This document shows, one piece after another, positions 1 through 6,856 of a stretch of DNA of 17,160 bases; the stretch's first letter is position 1; each line of letters opens with the position of its first letter. A model generated the notes under the pieces. It made no database searches. It was not told where the DNA came from and saw nothing but the letters and a program-made list of their open reading frames with translations. Source of the stretch: Candidatus Onthoplasma faecigallinarum (GTDB lineage: Bacteria; Bacillota; Clostridia; Christensenellales; UBA1242); the NCBI GenBank assembly GCA_018715225.1, contig DVMB01000037.1:1-17160 (forward strand), written 5' to 3'. The position numbers and the translations under genes were made by a program.

Positions 1-2
1 TC

Positions 3-1109
3 ATATTTTCAAAATTTATAAATTTTTACGATGTATTAAAAAATAGAAAATTCATAAAAATGGCAAAAGATAAAATCAAAAATTCAAATGTAAAGATCAT
101 TGCAATCACAGGGAGTAACGGCAAGACCAGCGTGAAAAATATTTTATCAAAGATGTTGAACAAAAAGTATTTAGCCCTCCCTTCTCCTAAAAGTTTCAAC
201 ACTCCTCTAGGCATAAGTAAATTTATCAATGAAAGCGATCTAGGTCATGTTGACTATTTGATTTTGGAATATGGCGCAAGACACAAAAATGATATAAAAA
301 AATTGTGTCACATCTTCGGTTGTGATTACGGAATAATCACTACCATTGCCCCGCAACATCTTCAAACATTTAAAACTTTAGAAAACATATATTCAGCGAA
401 AAAAGAACTGAGTGATTTTCTAGAAGAAAAATTTTGTGTATACAACCTAGACAACATCTATGCTCTAAGAATGCACAACAATAAGATAGGCGAAAAAATT
501 GGAATCTCAATATATCAAACTGCTGATATATTTGCCGACAACATATCAATAAGAGACTATCAAACCAATTTCAATCTTCACATTGAAAATGAAGTTTACA
601 ATATAACGACAAAACTATTGGGCGACCACAACGTAACGAACATCATTTTATCAACCGCTCTTGCTAAACATTTGAACGTAGACATAAAAGATATTCTAAT
701 CGCAATAACGCAACTAGAATTTACCCCGCACAGATTAGAGTTAATAAAAACTAACATCAACATTTTTGATGACAGTTATAACTGTTCGCTGTTGAGTGCA
801 AAAAAATCAATAGAAGTGCTCCAAACTTTGCCGAACAAAAAAATGATTGCAACCCCAGGGATAATCGAAGCAGGAAAAGATGAATTCAAAGTCAACTCCA
901 CTCTCGGGGAAATGTGTTCTGTTTTTGATTTTGTTGTCATCATTGGTAAGCATAACAAAGACGCTCTTTTGACTGGACTGAAAAATAAAAATTACACAAA
1001 AAAAATATGTTTTGCAAAATCACTGGATGAAGCAAAACAATATTTCTCACTATTGAATTCAAACGATAACTTATTATTGTTAAATGACTTGCCAGACGAT
1101 TACTATTAG
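3..1109 (+). CDS. murF: MurF-type Mur ligase (UDP-MurNAc-tripeptide:D-Ala-D-Ala ligase), 5' partial
   Basis: Cytoplasmic ATP-dependent ligase that adds D-Ala-D-Ala to the UDP-MurNAc-tripeptide peptidoglycan precursor. The reading frame is open from base 3 with no stop before the ATG at 60, so that ATG is internal and the true start lies left of the window; 368 residues are visible. Visible motifs are the P-loop GSNGKTS (about nt 111-131), FNTPLGISK, LEYGARHKNDI, TTIAPQHLQTF, the GDHNVTN segment, PHRLEL followed by DDSYN, and the C-terminal NDLPDDYY. SFNTPLG near the P-loop and the LPDxY ending match a MurF subgroup common in Clostridia, whose members carry a membrane-spanning N-terminus instead of the usual MurF N-domain; that part is off-window, so this is inference. 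The stop overlaps the stop of the convergent tsaB-rimI gene by 4 bp, and no terminator is visible between them. Confidence 0.88.
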   Translation: MFSKFINFYDVLKNRKFIKMAKDKIKNSNVKIIAITGSNGKTSVKNILSKMLNKKYLALPSPKSFNTPLGISKFINESDLGHVDYLILEYGARHKNDIKKLCHIFGCDYGIITTIAPQHLQTFKTLENIYSAKKELSDFLEEKFCVYNLDNIYALRMHNNKIGEKIGISIYQTADIFADNISIRDYQTNFNLHIENEVYNITTKLLGDHNVTNIILSTALAKHLNVDIKDILIAITQLEFTPHRLELIKTNINIFDDSYNCSLLSAKKSIEVLQTLPNKKMIATPGIIEAGKDEFKVNSTLGEMCSVFDFVVIIGKHNKDALLTGLKNKNYTKKICFAKSLDEAKQYFSLLNSNDNLLLLNDLPDDYY

Positions 1110-2152
1110 TTTAGTTGTTTTACCATTTCTAAACAATCATCTCCGTCTTGATAATATCCCTTTCTCTCTCTTCTAATTTTAAAGCCCAATTTTTCATACA
1201 ACAAATATGCAGTTATGTTGCGTTTTCGCACCTCTAAACTGATTGTATTTATCCCCATATCTAAAGCGAATTGTTCGGCTCTTGCTATCAATTTGGTTGC
1301 CAAACCAATATTTCTATACTGCTTATCAACAGCTATTGAGTCGATATTTATTTCATCAGTTATTTGTAAAATTATGAATCCAACGATCTTTTCGTTAAAC
1401 AAAGTTACAAAAATTTTGTAATTTTTATCTTTTAAAATTGAATCTATATATTCTTTTGTTAAAGTGTTGACCTTTATGTTTCCTTTTTCAATTTCATATA
1501 TTGCATCCAAGTCTTTTGCTGTGGCTTCTTTTATTTCAACATTACCTTTCTTTATCTTCTCGTTCTCCGCTTGGGACAATTGATAGTAAACAGGCACCAA
1601 AGATGTGTCTTGAAATCTTTCAAAACAATCAATCAAAATCTTTGGGTCAAATTTGACGACAAAGTAATTTAGGTTTTCATCCGGCTTAAACATACCGACG
1701 GGACTATCTTTGGCAATATTTTTGAGTTCATTTAGGGTCAAATTACGTTCATATTTATACAAAATTCCGTTCACATTTCTTGCTACAAAGTAACTATCTT
1801 TGCTTCCCAGAATTGCAACAACTTTCACCTCGGGGTTTTGCTTAACCGCAAGAGAAAATAGGTAGTCTAAATTATTTATGCCCTTAGCAACGCCCCCTAA
1901 GCCATCTCGAAACGCCTTTACTGTAGCTACTCCTACTCTAATACCCGTAAAAGATCCAGGACCTATGACGACCCCAAATTCGTCAATATCTTTTATGTCA
2001 ATTTTGCTTTCTCCCAGCAACTCATCTATCAATGGTAACATAGTTTCATTGTGATGCATTTTCGAATTACTGGTCTTGCAAAAAACTTTTTCTTCAAGTT
2101 GAAGAACAATATCCAATTCGTCGTTAGCAGTATTAATTATCAATCGTTTCAT
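1106..2152 (-). CDS. tsaB: TsaB-RimI fusion: t6A biosynthesis scaffold plus ribosomal-protein alanine N-acetyltransferase
   Basis: Bifunctional 348-aa protein. Residues 1 to about 200 are TsaB, an ASKHA-fold partner of TsaD in making N6-threonylcarbamoyladenosine on tRNA. Evidence is NTA near the start, HHNETMLPLID (33-43), GPGSFTGIRVG (64-74) and the closing PVYYQLSQAE segment (187-196). Residues about 205-348 are a GNAT domain of RimI type: the acetyl-CoA motif RNIGLA (280-285), LEVRKRN (306-312), LYEKLGF (318-324) and KGYY (331-334). RimI acetylates the N-terminal alanine of ribosomal protein S18. The two are often adjacent separate genes; here they are one ORF with no internal stop. ATG at 2152 is preferred over the in-frame TTG at 2155. 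It overlaps the end of tsaE by 20 bp, so translation is probably coupled. TsaD is not in the window. Confidence 0.92.
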   Translation of the reverse strand: MKRLIINTANDELDIVLQLEEKVFCKTSNSKMHHNETMLPLIDELLGESKIDIKDIDEFGVVIGPGSFTGIRVGVATVKAFRDGLGGVAKGINNLDYLFSLAVKQNPEVKVVAILGSKDSYFVARNVNGILYKYERNLTLNELKNIAKDSPVGMFKPDENLNYFVVKFDPKILIDCFERFQDTSLVPVYYQLSQAENEKIKKGNVEIKEATAKDLDAIYEIEKGNIKVNTLTKEYIDSILKDKNYKIFVTLFNEKIVGFIILQITDEINIDSIAVDKQYRNIGLATKLIARAEQFALDMGINTISLEVRKRNITAYLLYEKLGFKIRRERKGYYQDGDDCLEMVKQLN

Positions 2153-2558
2153 CAATTATCTCAAATTCCCTTTTTGTGTCGTCAAGTCTTTTTATATTTA
2201 CGATTATATTTCGGCTAGGTAGCAATGCCCTTATGTTATCGCTCCACTCTATAAAGATGACCGCATCTCTATTTGAAAGTATCTCGTCAAACCCCGCCTC
2301 AATTGCTTCCTCTAAGCTTATCCTATACGTGTCAAAATGATGTAAAACAAATTTCCCTTTGTAAGTCTTTAAGATAGCGAACGTTGGACTGTTTACCACT
2401 TCATTTACCCCTAGAGCCTTGAACACATATTGGGTAAAAGTGGTTTTCCCCGCACCTAAGTCGCCATTCAAAAGAACCACATCTCCCTTTTTTAAAGAGG
2501 ATGCAAATTTTTGTGCCAATATTTTTGTCTCTTCTAGCGAATTTACAATATATTTCAT
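2133..2558 (-). CDS. tsaE: TsaE, ATPase of the t6A-modification complex
   Basis: Small P-loop ATPase (141 aa, a normal length) that drives turnover of the TsaB-TsaD-TsaE complex making t6A37 on ANN-decoding tRNAs in the cytoplasm. The Walker A GDLGAGKTT is at residues 32-40, NSPTF at 56-60, HHFDTYRI at 73-80 and the conserved IEWSDNI near 103-109. The start codon overlaps the stop of the upstream phosphorylase gene by one base (TAATG), a classic coupling arrangement, and the 3' end runs 20 bp into tsaB-rimI. It therefore belongs to a three-gene minus-strand operon starting at the promoter near 3870. All expected motifs are present. Confidence 0.95.
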   Translation of the reverse strand: MKYIVNSLEETKILAQKFASSLKKGDVVLLNGDLGAGKTTFTQYVFKALGVNEVVNSPTFAILKTYKGKFVLHHFDTYRISLEEAIEAGFDEILSNRDAVIFIEWSDNIRALLPSRNIIVNIKRLDDTKREFEIIDETIDN

Positions 2559-3823
2559 TATCTATACACTTTTTTTATTGGATTTACACGTTTCATTTTT
2601 ACTTTCGTCATTCTCACACAGCCCATTATAACGTTTTTATATTTTTCCAGATCTTCATCATTTTTATAATAAAAACTCATTATTATGTCGCCCTTATTCA
2701 CAAAATCGCCAATCTTCACACGCAAGACGAAGCCAATGTTGTTATCATGCGATTCTGCACACAGTCTTCGAACCAATTCCCCTAGAACCAGTGAATTAAT
2801 AAACCCCACATATCCATCTATGTCGCTAACAAAATTTACCGATTTGTATGGAGTGAAAAGTTTCGCTTCCTTTAGCACTTTTTCATCTCCACCTTGATAG
2901 TGGACGATTTCCATAAATTTATTGTACGCATTCCCGTTGTCAAGATAAGAAGCCACCAACTCGTTTGCATCTTTCCTATTGATCCTTGGGTCCGCTTTTG
3001 TTATCATCTCGACAGCATATCTAATAGAAATGTCCCTTAAAAGAGTATGTTTCCCCTGCAAGACATTCAAGGCGTCCGCTACTTCTATTGCATTACCAAT
3101 ACCTTCTCCTATAGTCTGCAACGTGTTCGTAATTACTATCACACTTTTCACGTTGTTTTTATTAAAAATATACCTCAACAGATGTGCCAATTTTTTTGCC
3201 TGCGAATATTTTTTCACTACAGACGCCTCTCCGTATTTGACGTCGACCAAAACTAATTTCGCACCACTTGCCAATTTTTTACAAGCAATTGACGCCGCCA
3301 AAAAGTTAAGATTACTTTCCAATCCATAATTTTCAATCACATCATATAGCAGCCTATCTGCTGGACACATATCGCCTTTATGTGATAGTACACAGGCATT
3401 CGTCTTTTCTAGCACGTGCTGTATCTCTTGGTCGGAGAGTTTTACCCTAAAATGCGGAATTGAAGCGAATCTATCCGTACTGCCATTTGTGTAGACCAGA
3501 GATTTACCCGTCGTTTTTATAATTTTGTAACCAAGACTAGCAAGCAAAGGAATCAAAACTATACTAGTGCCATCCCCTATGCCACCAGTAGAATGTTTTT
3601 CAAAAATCATTTGATTATACTTTAGCACCTTGCCACTATCACGCAGTGCCATTGTCAAGTAAAGCACTTCTCTTTTTGTCATACCAAAAGAGTCTAACCC
3701 TAAAAAAAATTTTATAACATTATTATTAGCGCCATTTTTTAGCATATAGTCAATTACTTCATAAAATTCTGCTTGCGTAAGTTCCAAAGATTTTGCTTTC
3801 TTGATTATTAATTCTTCAAACAT
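2558..3823 (-). CDS. Pyrimidine-nucleoside/thymidine phosphorylase family protein with altered active site
   Basis: Homologue (421 aa, close to the usual 430-440) of DeoA/Pdp, which phosphorolyse pyrimidine nucleosides in salvage. Residues about 1-70 are the helical domain, 70-325 the phosphate-binding alpha/beta domain, and 330-421 the C-terminal domain. The phosphate site is recognisable: KHSTGG (76-81), DGTS (84-87), GNAIEV (243-248). Three places depart from E. coli DeoA by manual alignment. The glycine-rich SGRGLGHTGGT motif reads TGKSLVYTNGS (105-115), replacing the active-site His by Tyr. Arg171, which contacts the base, aligns with Ile163. The GR...D C-terminal segment is not recognisable. 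Ser178 and Lys182 (Ser186 and Lys190 in DeoA) remain. It may act on another nucleoside or nucleotide, or be weakly active. An AGGTGG Shine-Dalgarno precedes the start. First gene of the operon with tsaE and tsaB-rimI. Confidence 0.85.
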   Translation of the reverse strand: MFEELIIKKAKSLELTQAEFYEVIDYMLKNGANNNVIKFFLGLDSFGMTKREVLYLTMALRDSGKVLKYNQMIFEKHSTGGIGDGTSIVLIPLLASLGYKIIKTTGKSLVYTNGSTDRFASIPHFRVKLSDQEIQHVLEKTNACVLSHKGDMCPADRLLYDVIENYGLESNLNFLAASIACKKLASGAKLVLVDVKYGEASVVKKYSQAKKLAHLLRYIFNKNNVKSVIVITNTLQTIGEGIGNAIEVADALNVLQGKHTLLRDISIRYAVEMITKADPRINRKDANELVASYLDNGNAYNKFMEIVHYQGGDEKVLKEAKLFTPYKSVNFVSDIDGYVGFINSLVLGELVRRLCAESHDNNIGFVLRVKIGDFVNKGDIIMSFYYKNDEDLEKYKNVIMGCVRMTKVKMKRVNPIKKVYR

Positions 3824-3841
3824 ATTTATCCACCTGATTTC

Positions 3842-3870
3842 ATTGTATATTTATTAAACTATTTTGTCAA
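3842..3870 (-). promoter_or_regulatory. Sigma-A-type promoter for the phosphorylase-tsaE-tsaB/rimI operon
   Basis: On the minus strand TTGACA (3870-3865), a 17-nt spacer and TACAAT (3847-3842) form a near-consensus vegetative promoter. The predicted start is about 3835, which is the first base of AGGTGGATAAATATG. The leader would thus be about 12 nt and begin with the Shine-Dalgarno itself. Confidence 0.8.
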
Positions 3871-3924
3871 ATAAAAGCGAATATATAAACAAAGTTTTAA
3901 TTTATGATTAAAAATACAAATCGT

Positions 3925-3933
3925 TGAAATAAT
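3925..3933 (+). promoter_or_regulatory. Putative extended -10 element abutting the membrane-protein start codon
   Basis: TGA followed by AATAAT (3928-3933; 5 of 6 match to TATAAT), then exactly 6 nt, then the ATG at 3940. No Shine-Dalgarno is visible upstream. The predicted transcription start is the A of the ATG. No good -35 is seen, so on its own this would be weak; the same spacing at other genes raises confidence. Confidence 0.45.
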
Positions 3934-3939
3934 CAATAT

Positions 3940-4734
3940 ATGTCAAAATATAGAATTGTAAATTTAATTGATAAAATCTTTATAAGTGTTGCGATTTTTT
4001 TAATCATTTACGCATGGATAAATTTTTATATTAGGAACCTATGGACTACATTTTTTTTGAGCCTAATCTTTACCTTTGCTGTATTGTTCATCCTTTTTTA
4101 TTTTACTGAAAAAAAACAAAACAAATTATCTCTAAACAAAAAAAATGTTGATGACATGAATAAATATTTTTTAGCATTCCGCCTGTCAGCAAAAACAAAA
4201 AAAATAGAATTATTAGAAAAAATTCTATCAAAGACCACAAAAACTCAAGTACAAAATGAAAAATTATATTTTTTCTCTAAAGATAAGAAAAATTTAGTCA
4301 TCTTTTCTACTCATATAGACAAAATGACACAGAGTAATTTGATTGAACTTCTTGACCAAAATTATGAAGAAGATGTAGATGATTTTTATATCTTCTGCAA
4401 TGAGATCAACCCCAACGTCAATACAAAAATTTTTACAAACAAAACCATACACCTCATTGACAAACAGGCGTTATACAAAGATTACTTTTTGAAATACAAT
4501 ATCTTCCCAGATGATGGCAACTTAGCTAAAGGAATCACCAAATTAAAATTCATAGATATTTTGAAAGGGATGTTCACTCCAAACAAAGCACGTTCATATT
4601 TTTTCTGCGGATTGATTTTAATCTTTAGCAGTATAATCTTACCTTATCATATATACTATTTAATCTTTGGAAGTATGTTATTGCTGTTCAGTATCATATG
4701 CAAAATTTTGCCTAAGTTTAAGAATGATAAATGA
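3940..4734 (+). CDS. Hypothetical four-helix membrane protein with a central soluble domain
   Basis: I do not recognise this 264-aa protein. Two hydrophobic helices lie at about 12-29 and 35-56, a Lys-rich soluble region at about 57-215, and two more helices at about 218-236 and 238-257. This puts the central domain, probably cytoplasmic, between two helical hairpins. The centre has alternating short hydrophobic strands and polar stretches (KNLVIFSTHID, DDFYIFCNE, KTIHLIDKQALYKD), suggesting a small alpha/beta fold; a nuclease-like fold is conceivable but no catalytic signature can be defended. There is no Shine-Dalgarno; a -10 element ends 6 nt before the ATG, suggesting a leaderless mRNA. 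The 3' end overlaps the convergent desulfurase gene by 17 bp. Codon use is very AT-rich. Confidence 0.75.
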   Translation: MSKYRIVNLIDKIFISVAIFLIIYAWINFYIRNLWTTFFLSLIFTFAVLFILFYFTEKKQNKLSLNKKNVDDMNKYFLAFRLSAKTKKIELLEKILSKTTKTQVQNEKLYFFSKDKKNLVIFSTHIDKMTQSNLIELLDQNYEEDVDDFYIFCNEINPNVNTKIFTNKTIHLIDKQALYKDYFLKYNIFPDDGNLAKGITKLKFIDILKGMFTPNKARSYFFCGLILIFSSIILPYHIYYLIFGSMLLLFSIICKILPKFKNDK

Positions 4735-5833
4735 TTTTTAATACTTTAATCAAATAATCAATATCCTGTTTTGTATTATGAAAATCTAGAGATACTCGCA
4801 CTGCCCCAGATTCTATAGTCTTTAGATATTTATGGACCAAGGGAGCACAATGAAGCCCAGAACGGACACATATATTGTACTCGTCTAGTATATTTGCTAC
4901 CATTGAAGAATCTTTGCCTTTCACATTAAATGAAAACACATTTTTTGAGGTTGGTTTTGAATAAATTATTAAAAAATCTAAATTTTTAAGCGAATTATAT
5001 AAATAATTTGATAAAATTTGCTCTTTTTCATAGATTTTTTCAAAATTTTCATTCAAATATTCTATTCCTGCTTTTAGCGATGCTATAGGGATAGTTGGAA
5101 TTGTCCCCGCCTCATACCCGTCTGGCAAATCTAGAGGTTGGTTTAAATTCTCGCTTTCCGTCCCCGTTCCGCCAAAAAGAATTGGATTTAATTTATGAGA
5201 TTTTCTTACAATCAGTCCACCGACACCGGTTATTGACAAGAGTCCCTTATGCCCAGAAAAAGCGTACATGTCTATATTTGATTTGTCTAGGCTGATTTTT
5301 TCATGTCCACTTGATTGTGCCCCGTCGACTAAGTATAAGATGTGGTTATCTTTGCAAAATTTTCCTACGCTTACAATATCACACATTTCCCCTGTTACAC
5401 TAGATACGGCATTGGTAATGACCAACTTCGTGTTCGGCTTGATGTATTTTATAAATTCTTTATGGAAATCTATCAAATCACATTCAACGACTGTATATTC
5501 TATCCCTGAACTTTTGAGATGTTCTAAGGGACGCAAAACAGAATTGTGTTCATAACACGTGCATACTACATGGTCTCCTTTATTGAGGGATCCTAAAATA
5601 GCCAAATTCAAGGCTTCTGTGGAATTTTTTGTAAACACCACTTCGTAATCTAAAGCATCAAAAAAATTTTTTATAACCTCTCTTGTTTCATATACAACAT
5701 CCGCTATCTGCTGTGAAGGTTTATGCGCACTCCTACCCGGGTTCGCTGTCAAAAACTCTAGAGATTTTTTTACCGCATCTTTTACTTCTTTGGGTTTATA
5801 AAAACTGGTTGCTGCATTATCTAAATATATCAT
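4718..5833 (-). CDS. Cysteine desulfurase family protein (class V aminotransferase fold, TIGR01977-like)
   Basis: PLP enzyme that releases sulfur (or selenium) from cysteine (or selenocysteine) as an enzyme-bound persulfide. The chosen start gives 371 aa beginning MIYLDNAATS, the standard beginning of this family. Visible features are EHNSV (95-99), the PLP aspartate region VDGAQSS (169-175), the PLP lysine in SGHKG (Lys196), and the nucleophilic cysteine in RSGLHCAP (Cys329), in a short SufS-like loop. The family (EF2568 type) is often encoded near selenium-metabolism genes and DUF3343, as here, where a DUF3343 gene diverges from it. Longer starts at 5842 or 5893 exist, but the 5893 start would run into the divergent gene and adds hydrophobic residues not typical of the family. 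No Shine-Dalgarno precedes any of these starts. Sulfur and selenium transfer cannot be told apart from sequence alone. Confidence 0.9.
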   Translation of the reverse strand: MIYLDNAATSFYKPKEVKDAVKKSLEFLTANPGRSAHKPSQQIADVVYETREVIKNFFDALDYEVVFTKNSTEALNLAILGSLNKGDHVVCTCYEHNSVLRPLEHLKSSGIEYTVVECDLIDFHKEFIKYIKPNTKLVITNAVSSVTGEMCDIVSVGKFCKDNHILYLVDGAQSSGHEKISLDKSNIDMYAFSGHKGLLSITGVGGLIVRKSHKLNPILFGGTGTESENLNQPLDLPDGYEAGTIPTIPIASLKAGIEYLNENFEKIYEKEQILSNYLYNSLKNLDFLIIYSKPTSKNVFSFNVKGKDSSMVANILDEYNICVRSGLHCAPLVHKYLKTIESGAVRVSLDFHNTKQDIDYLIKVLKIIYHS

Positions 5834-5840
5834 ATAACAC

Positions 5841-5846
5841 ATTATG
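5841..5846 (-). promoter_or_regulatory. Possible -10 element of the desulfurase gene
   Basis: CATAAT on the minus strand (5846-5841) places a predicted transcript start at 5834, one base before the preferred ATG at 5833. This fits the lack of a Shine-Dalgarno. No convincing -35 is visible, and its -35 region would overlap the -10 of the divergent gene. Confidence 0.35.
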
Positions 5847-5857
5847 AAAAATTCAAA

Positions 5858-5863
5858 TATAGT
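5858..5863 (+). promoter_or_regulatory. Possible -10 element of the Se/S-carrier-like gene
   Basis: TATAGT at 5858-5863 predicts a start at about 5870, giving AGAGGAAATTATG: a leader of about 10 nt that begins at the Shine-Dalgarno. The -35 is weak. Confidence 0.4.
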
Positions 5864-5879
5864 GTTATAAGAGGAAATT

Positions 5880-6140
5880 ATGAAATACATCATTGTAAGT
5901 TACAAATCAAGAAACAATTTGATTTCATTTGCAAAATTGGTCAATCGAAACGGCATTCCCACTCAAATTATAAACACTCCTAGAAGCGTCGCTATAAGTT
6001 GTGGGCTAAGCATAAAAACTGATTACAAATACTTCAGCAAAATCGTAAATTTTGTTCATTCATCAAATTTAAGTGGATTTTTAGGCATATATTTAGTCAA
6101 CAAGACTAACTCCTTTGAACAAATAGACAAACTATATTAA
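5880..6140 (+). CDS. DUF3343 / putative Se/S carrier-like protein
   Basis: This 86-aa protein matches the small family Pfam calls Se_S_carrier (PF11823, formerly DUF3343). It opens with MKYIIVSYKS, has the NGIPTQIINTPRSV segment (24-37), and carries the family's conserved cysteine in SCGLS (Cys41). Members are proposed to accept sulfur or selenium from a desulfurase on the conserved cysteine; direct evidence is limited. It is transcribed away from a cysteine desulfurase gene 46 bp away, which supports a donor-acceptor pair. AGAGGA lies 5 nt before the ATG, a good ribosome-binding site. No selenophosphate synthetase or molybdenum hydroxylase gene is in the window, so a role in selenium use remains inference. 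Confidence 0.82.
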   Translation: MKYIIVSYKSRNNLISFAKLVNRNGIPTQIINTPRSVAISCGLSIKTDYKYFSKIVNFVHSSNLSGFLGIYLVNKTNSFEQIDKLY

Positions 6141-6173
6141 ATTATTGCCAACGCATATAATTTGACTAGGCAA

Positions 6174-6202
6174 TTGACTTTAAAACAAATATTTGCTATC
6201 AT
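6174..6202 (+). promoter_or_regulatory. Strong promoter of the nth-obgE-yhbY operon, predicted leaderless
   Basis: TTGACT (6174-6179), a 17-nt spacer, then TGC-TATCAT (extended -10; hexamer 6197-6202). Six bases later is the nth ATG at 6209, so the predicted +1 is the A of the start codon. There is no Shine-Dalgarno. An inverted repeat ATTGCC/GGCAAT (6144-6149 and 6169-6174) touches the -35 and might be an operator. Confidence 0.75.
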
Positions 6203-6208
6203 GATTTT

Positions 6209-6853
6209 ATGACAAATTTTGATAAAATTCTATCATATTTTGATGAACTATTCCCAGATGCTGATTGTGCATTGAATTTTTCCACGCCATATGAATTGTT
6301 GATAGCAGTAATTTTGTCCGCTCAATGCACAGACAAGCGTGTAAATGTCGTAACAAAGGATTTATTTAAAGAGGCAAACACCCCAGAGAAAATGCTTCAA
6401 CTAGGCGAAGAAAAATTGAAACAAATCATTTTCCCATGCGGTTTTTACAACAACAAAGCTAAAGCCATACTAAAGACTAGCAGAGATTTGATAGAGCGTT
6501 TTGACGGCAATGTGCCAAGCGATTTAGAGACCTTGACGACTCTAGATGGTGTTGGAAGGAAGACAGCCAACGTAGTCATTGCCAATGCGTTTGGAGGACA
6601 AACTATCGCAGTAGACACTCACGTACATAGAGTATCAAAACGATTGGGACTAACTAAAGACAACTCTACTCCATATCAATGCGAAATGGATCTATTGAAA
6701 ATAGTTCCATACGACAAGCGAAGCAAATTTCATCATCAAATGATTCTGTTTGGACGTAACATATGTAAGGCAATCAAGCCAAATTGCGAAATCTGCAAAT
6801 TGAAAGATGTTTGTAAATATTATAAAAATGTAAATAATAAGAAAAAAGGATAA
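6209..6853 (+). CDS. nth: Endonuclease III (bifunctional DNA glycosylase/AP lyase)
   Basis: Base-excision repair enzyme that removes oxidised pyrimidines and nicks the resulting abasic site. Its 214 aa match the usual length of about 210. The helix-hairpin-helix LDGVGRKTAN (112-121) holds catalytic Lys118, and VDTHVHRVSKRLGL holds catalytic Asp136; these correspond to Lys120 and Asp138 in E. coli. The [4Fe-4S] motif C-X6-C-X2-C-X5-C is intact at Cys186, 193, 196 and 202. It is the first gene of a tight operon, 3 bp before obgE. The promoter places the transcript start on the first base of the ATG, and there is no ribosome-binding site. The N-terminus aligns with E. coli Nth from about residue 1, so the ATG at 6209 is probably real rather than a downstream start. 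Confidence 0.96.
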   Translation: MTNFDKILSYFDELFPDADCALNFSTPYELLIAVILSAQCTDKRVNVVTKDLFKEANTPEKMLQLGEEKLKQIIFPCGFYNNKAKAILKTSRDLIERFDGNVPSDLETLTTLDGVGRKTANVVIANAFGGQTIAVDTHVHRVSKRLGLTKDNSTPYQCEMDLLKIVPYDKRSKFHHQMILFGRNICKAIKPNCEICKLKDVCKYYKNVNNKKKG

Positions 6854-6856
6854 AAT

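Noticed and set aside
60..62. ATG at 60 as the start of murF
   Set aside because: The frame is open upstream to the window edge, the P-loop would lie too close to the N-terminus, and no Shine-Dalgarno precedes it.
2153..2155. TTG at 2155 as the start of tsaB-rimI
   Set aside because: An ATG follows immediately and gives the normal TsaB N-terminus.
5834..5893. Longer N-terminus for the cysteine desulfurase
   Set aside because: It would overlap the divergent gene and add hydrophobic residues before the conserved MIYLDNAATS start.
6144..6174. Inverted repeat as a terminator for the Se/S-carrier gene
   Set aside because: The loop is 19 nt and no T-run follows; an operator is a better, though weak, reading.
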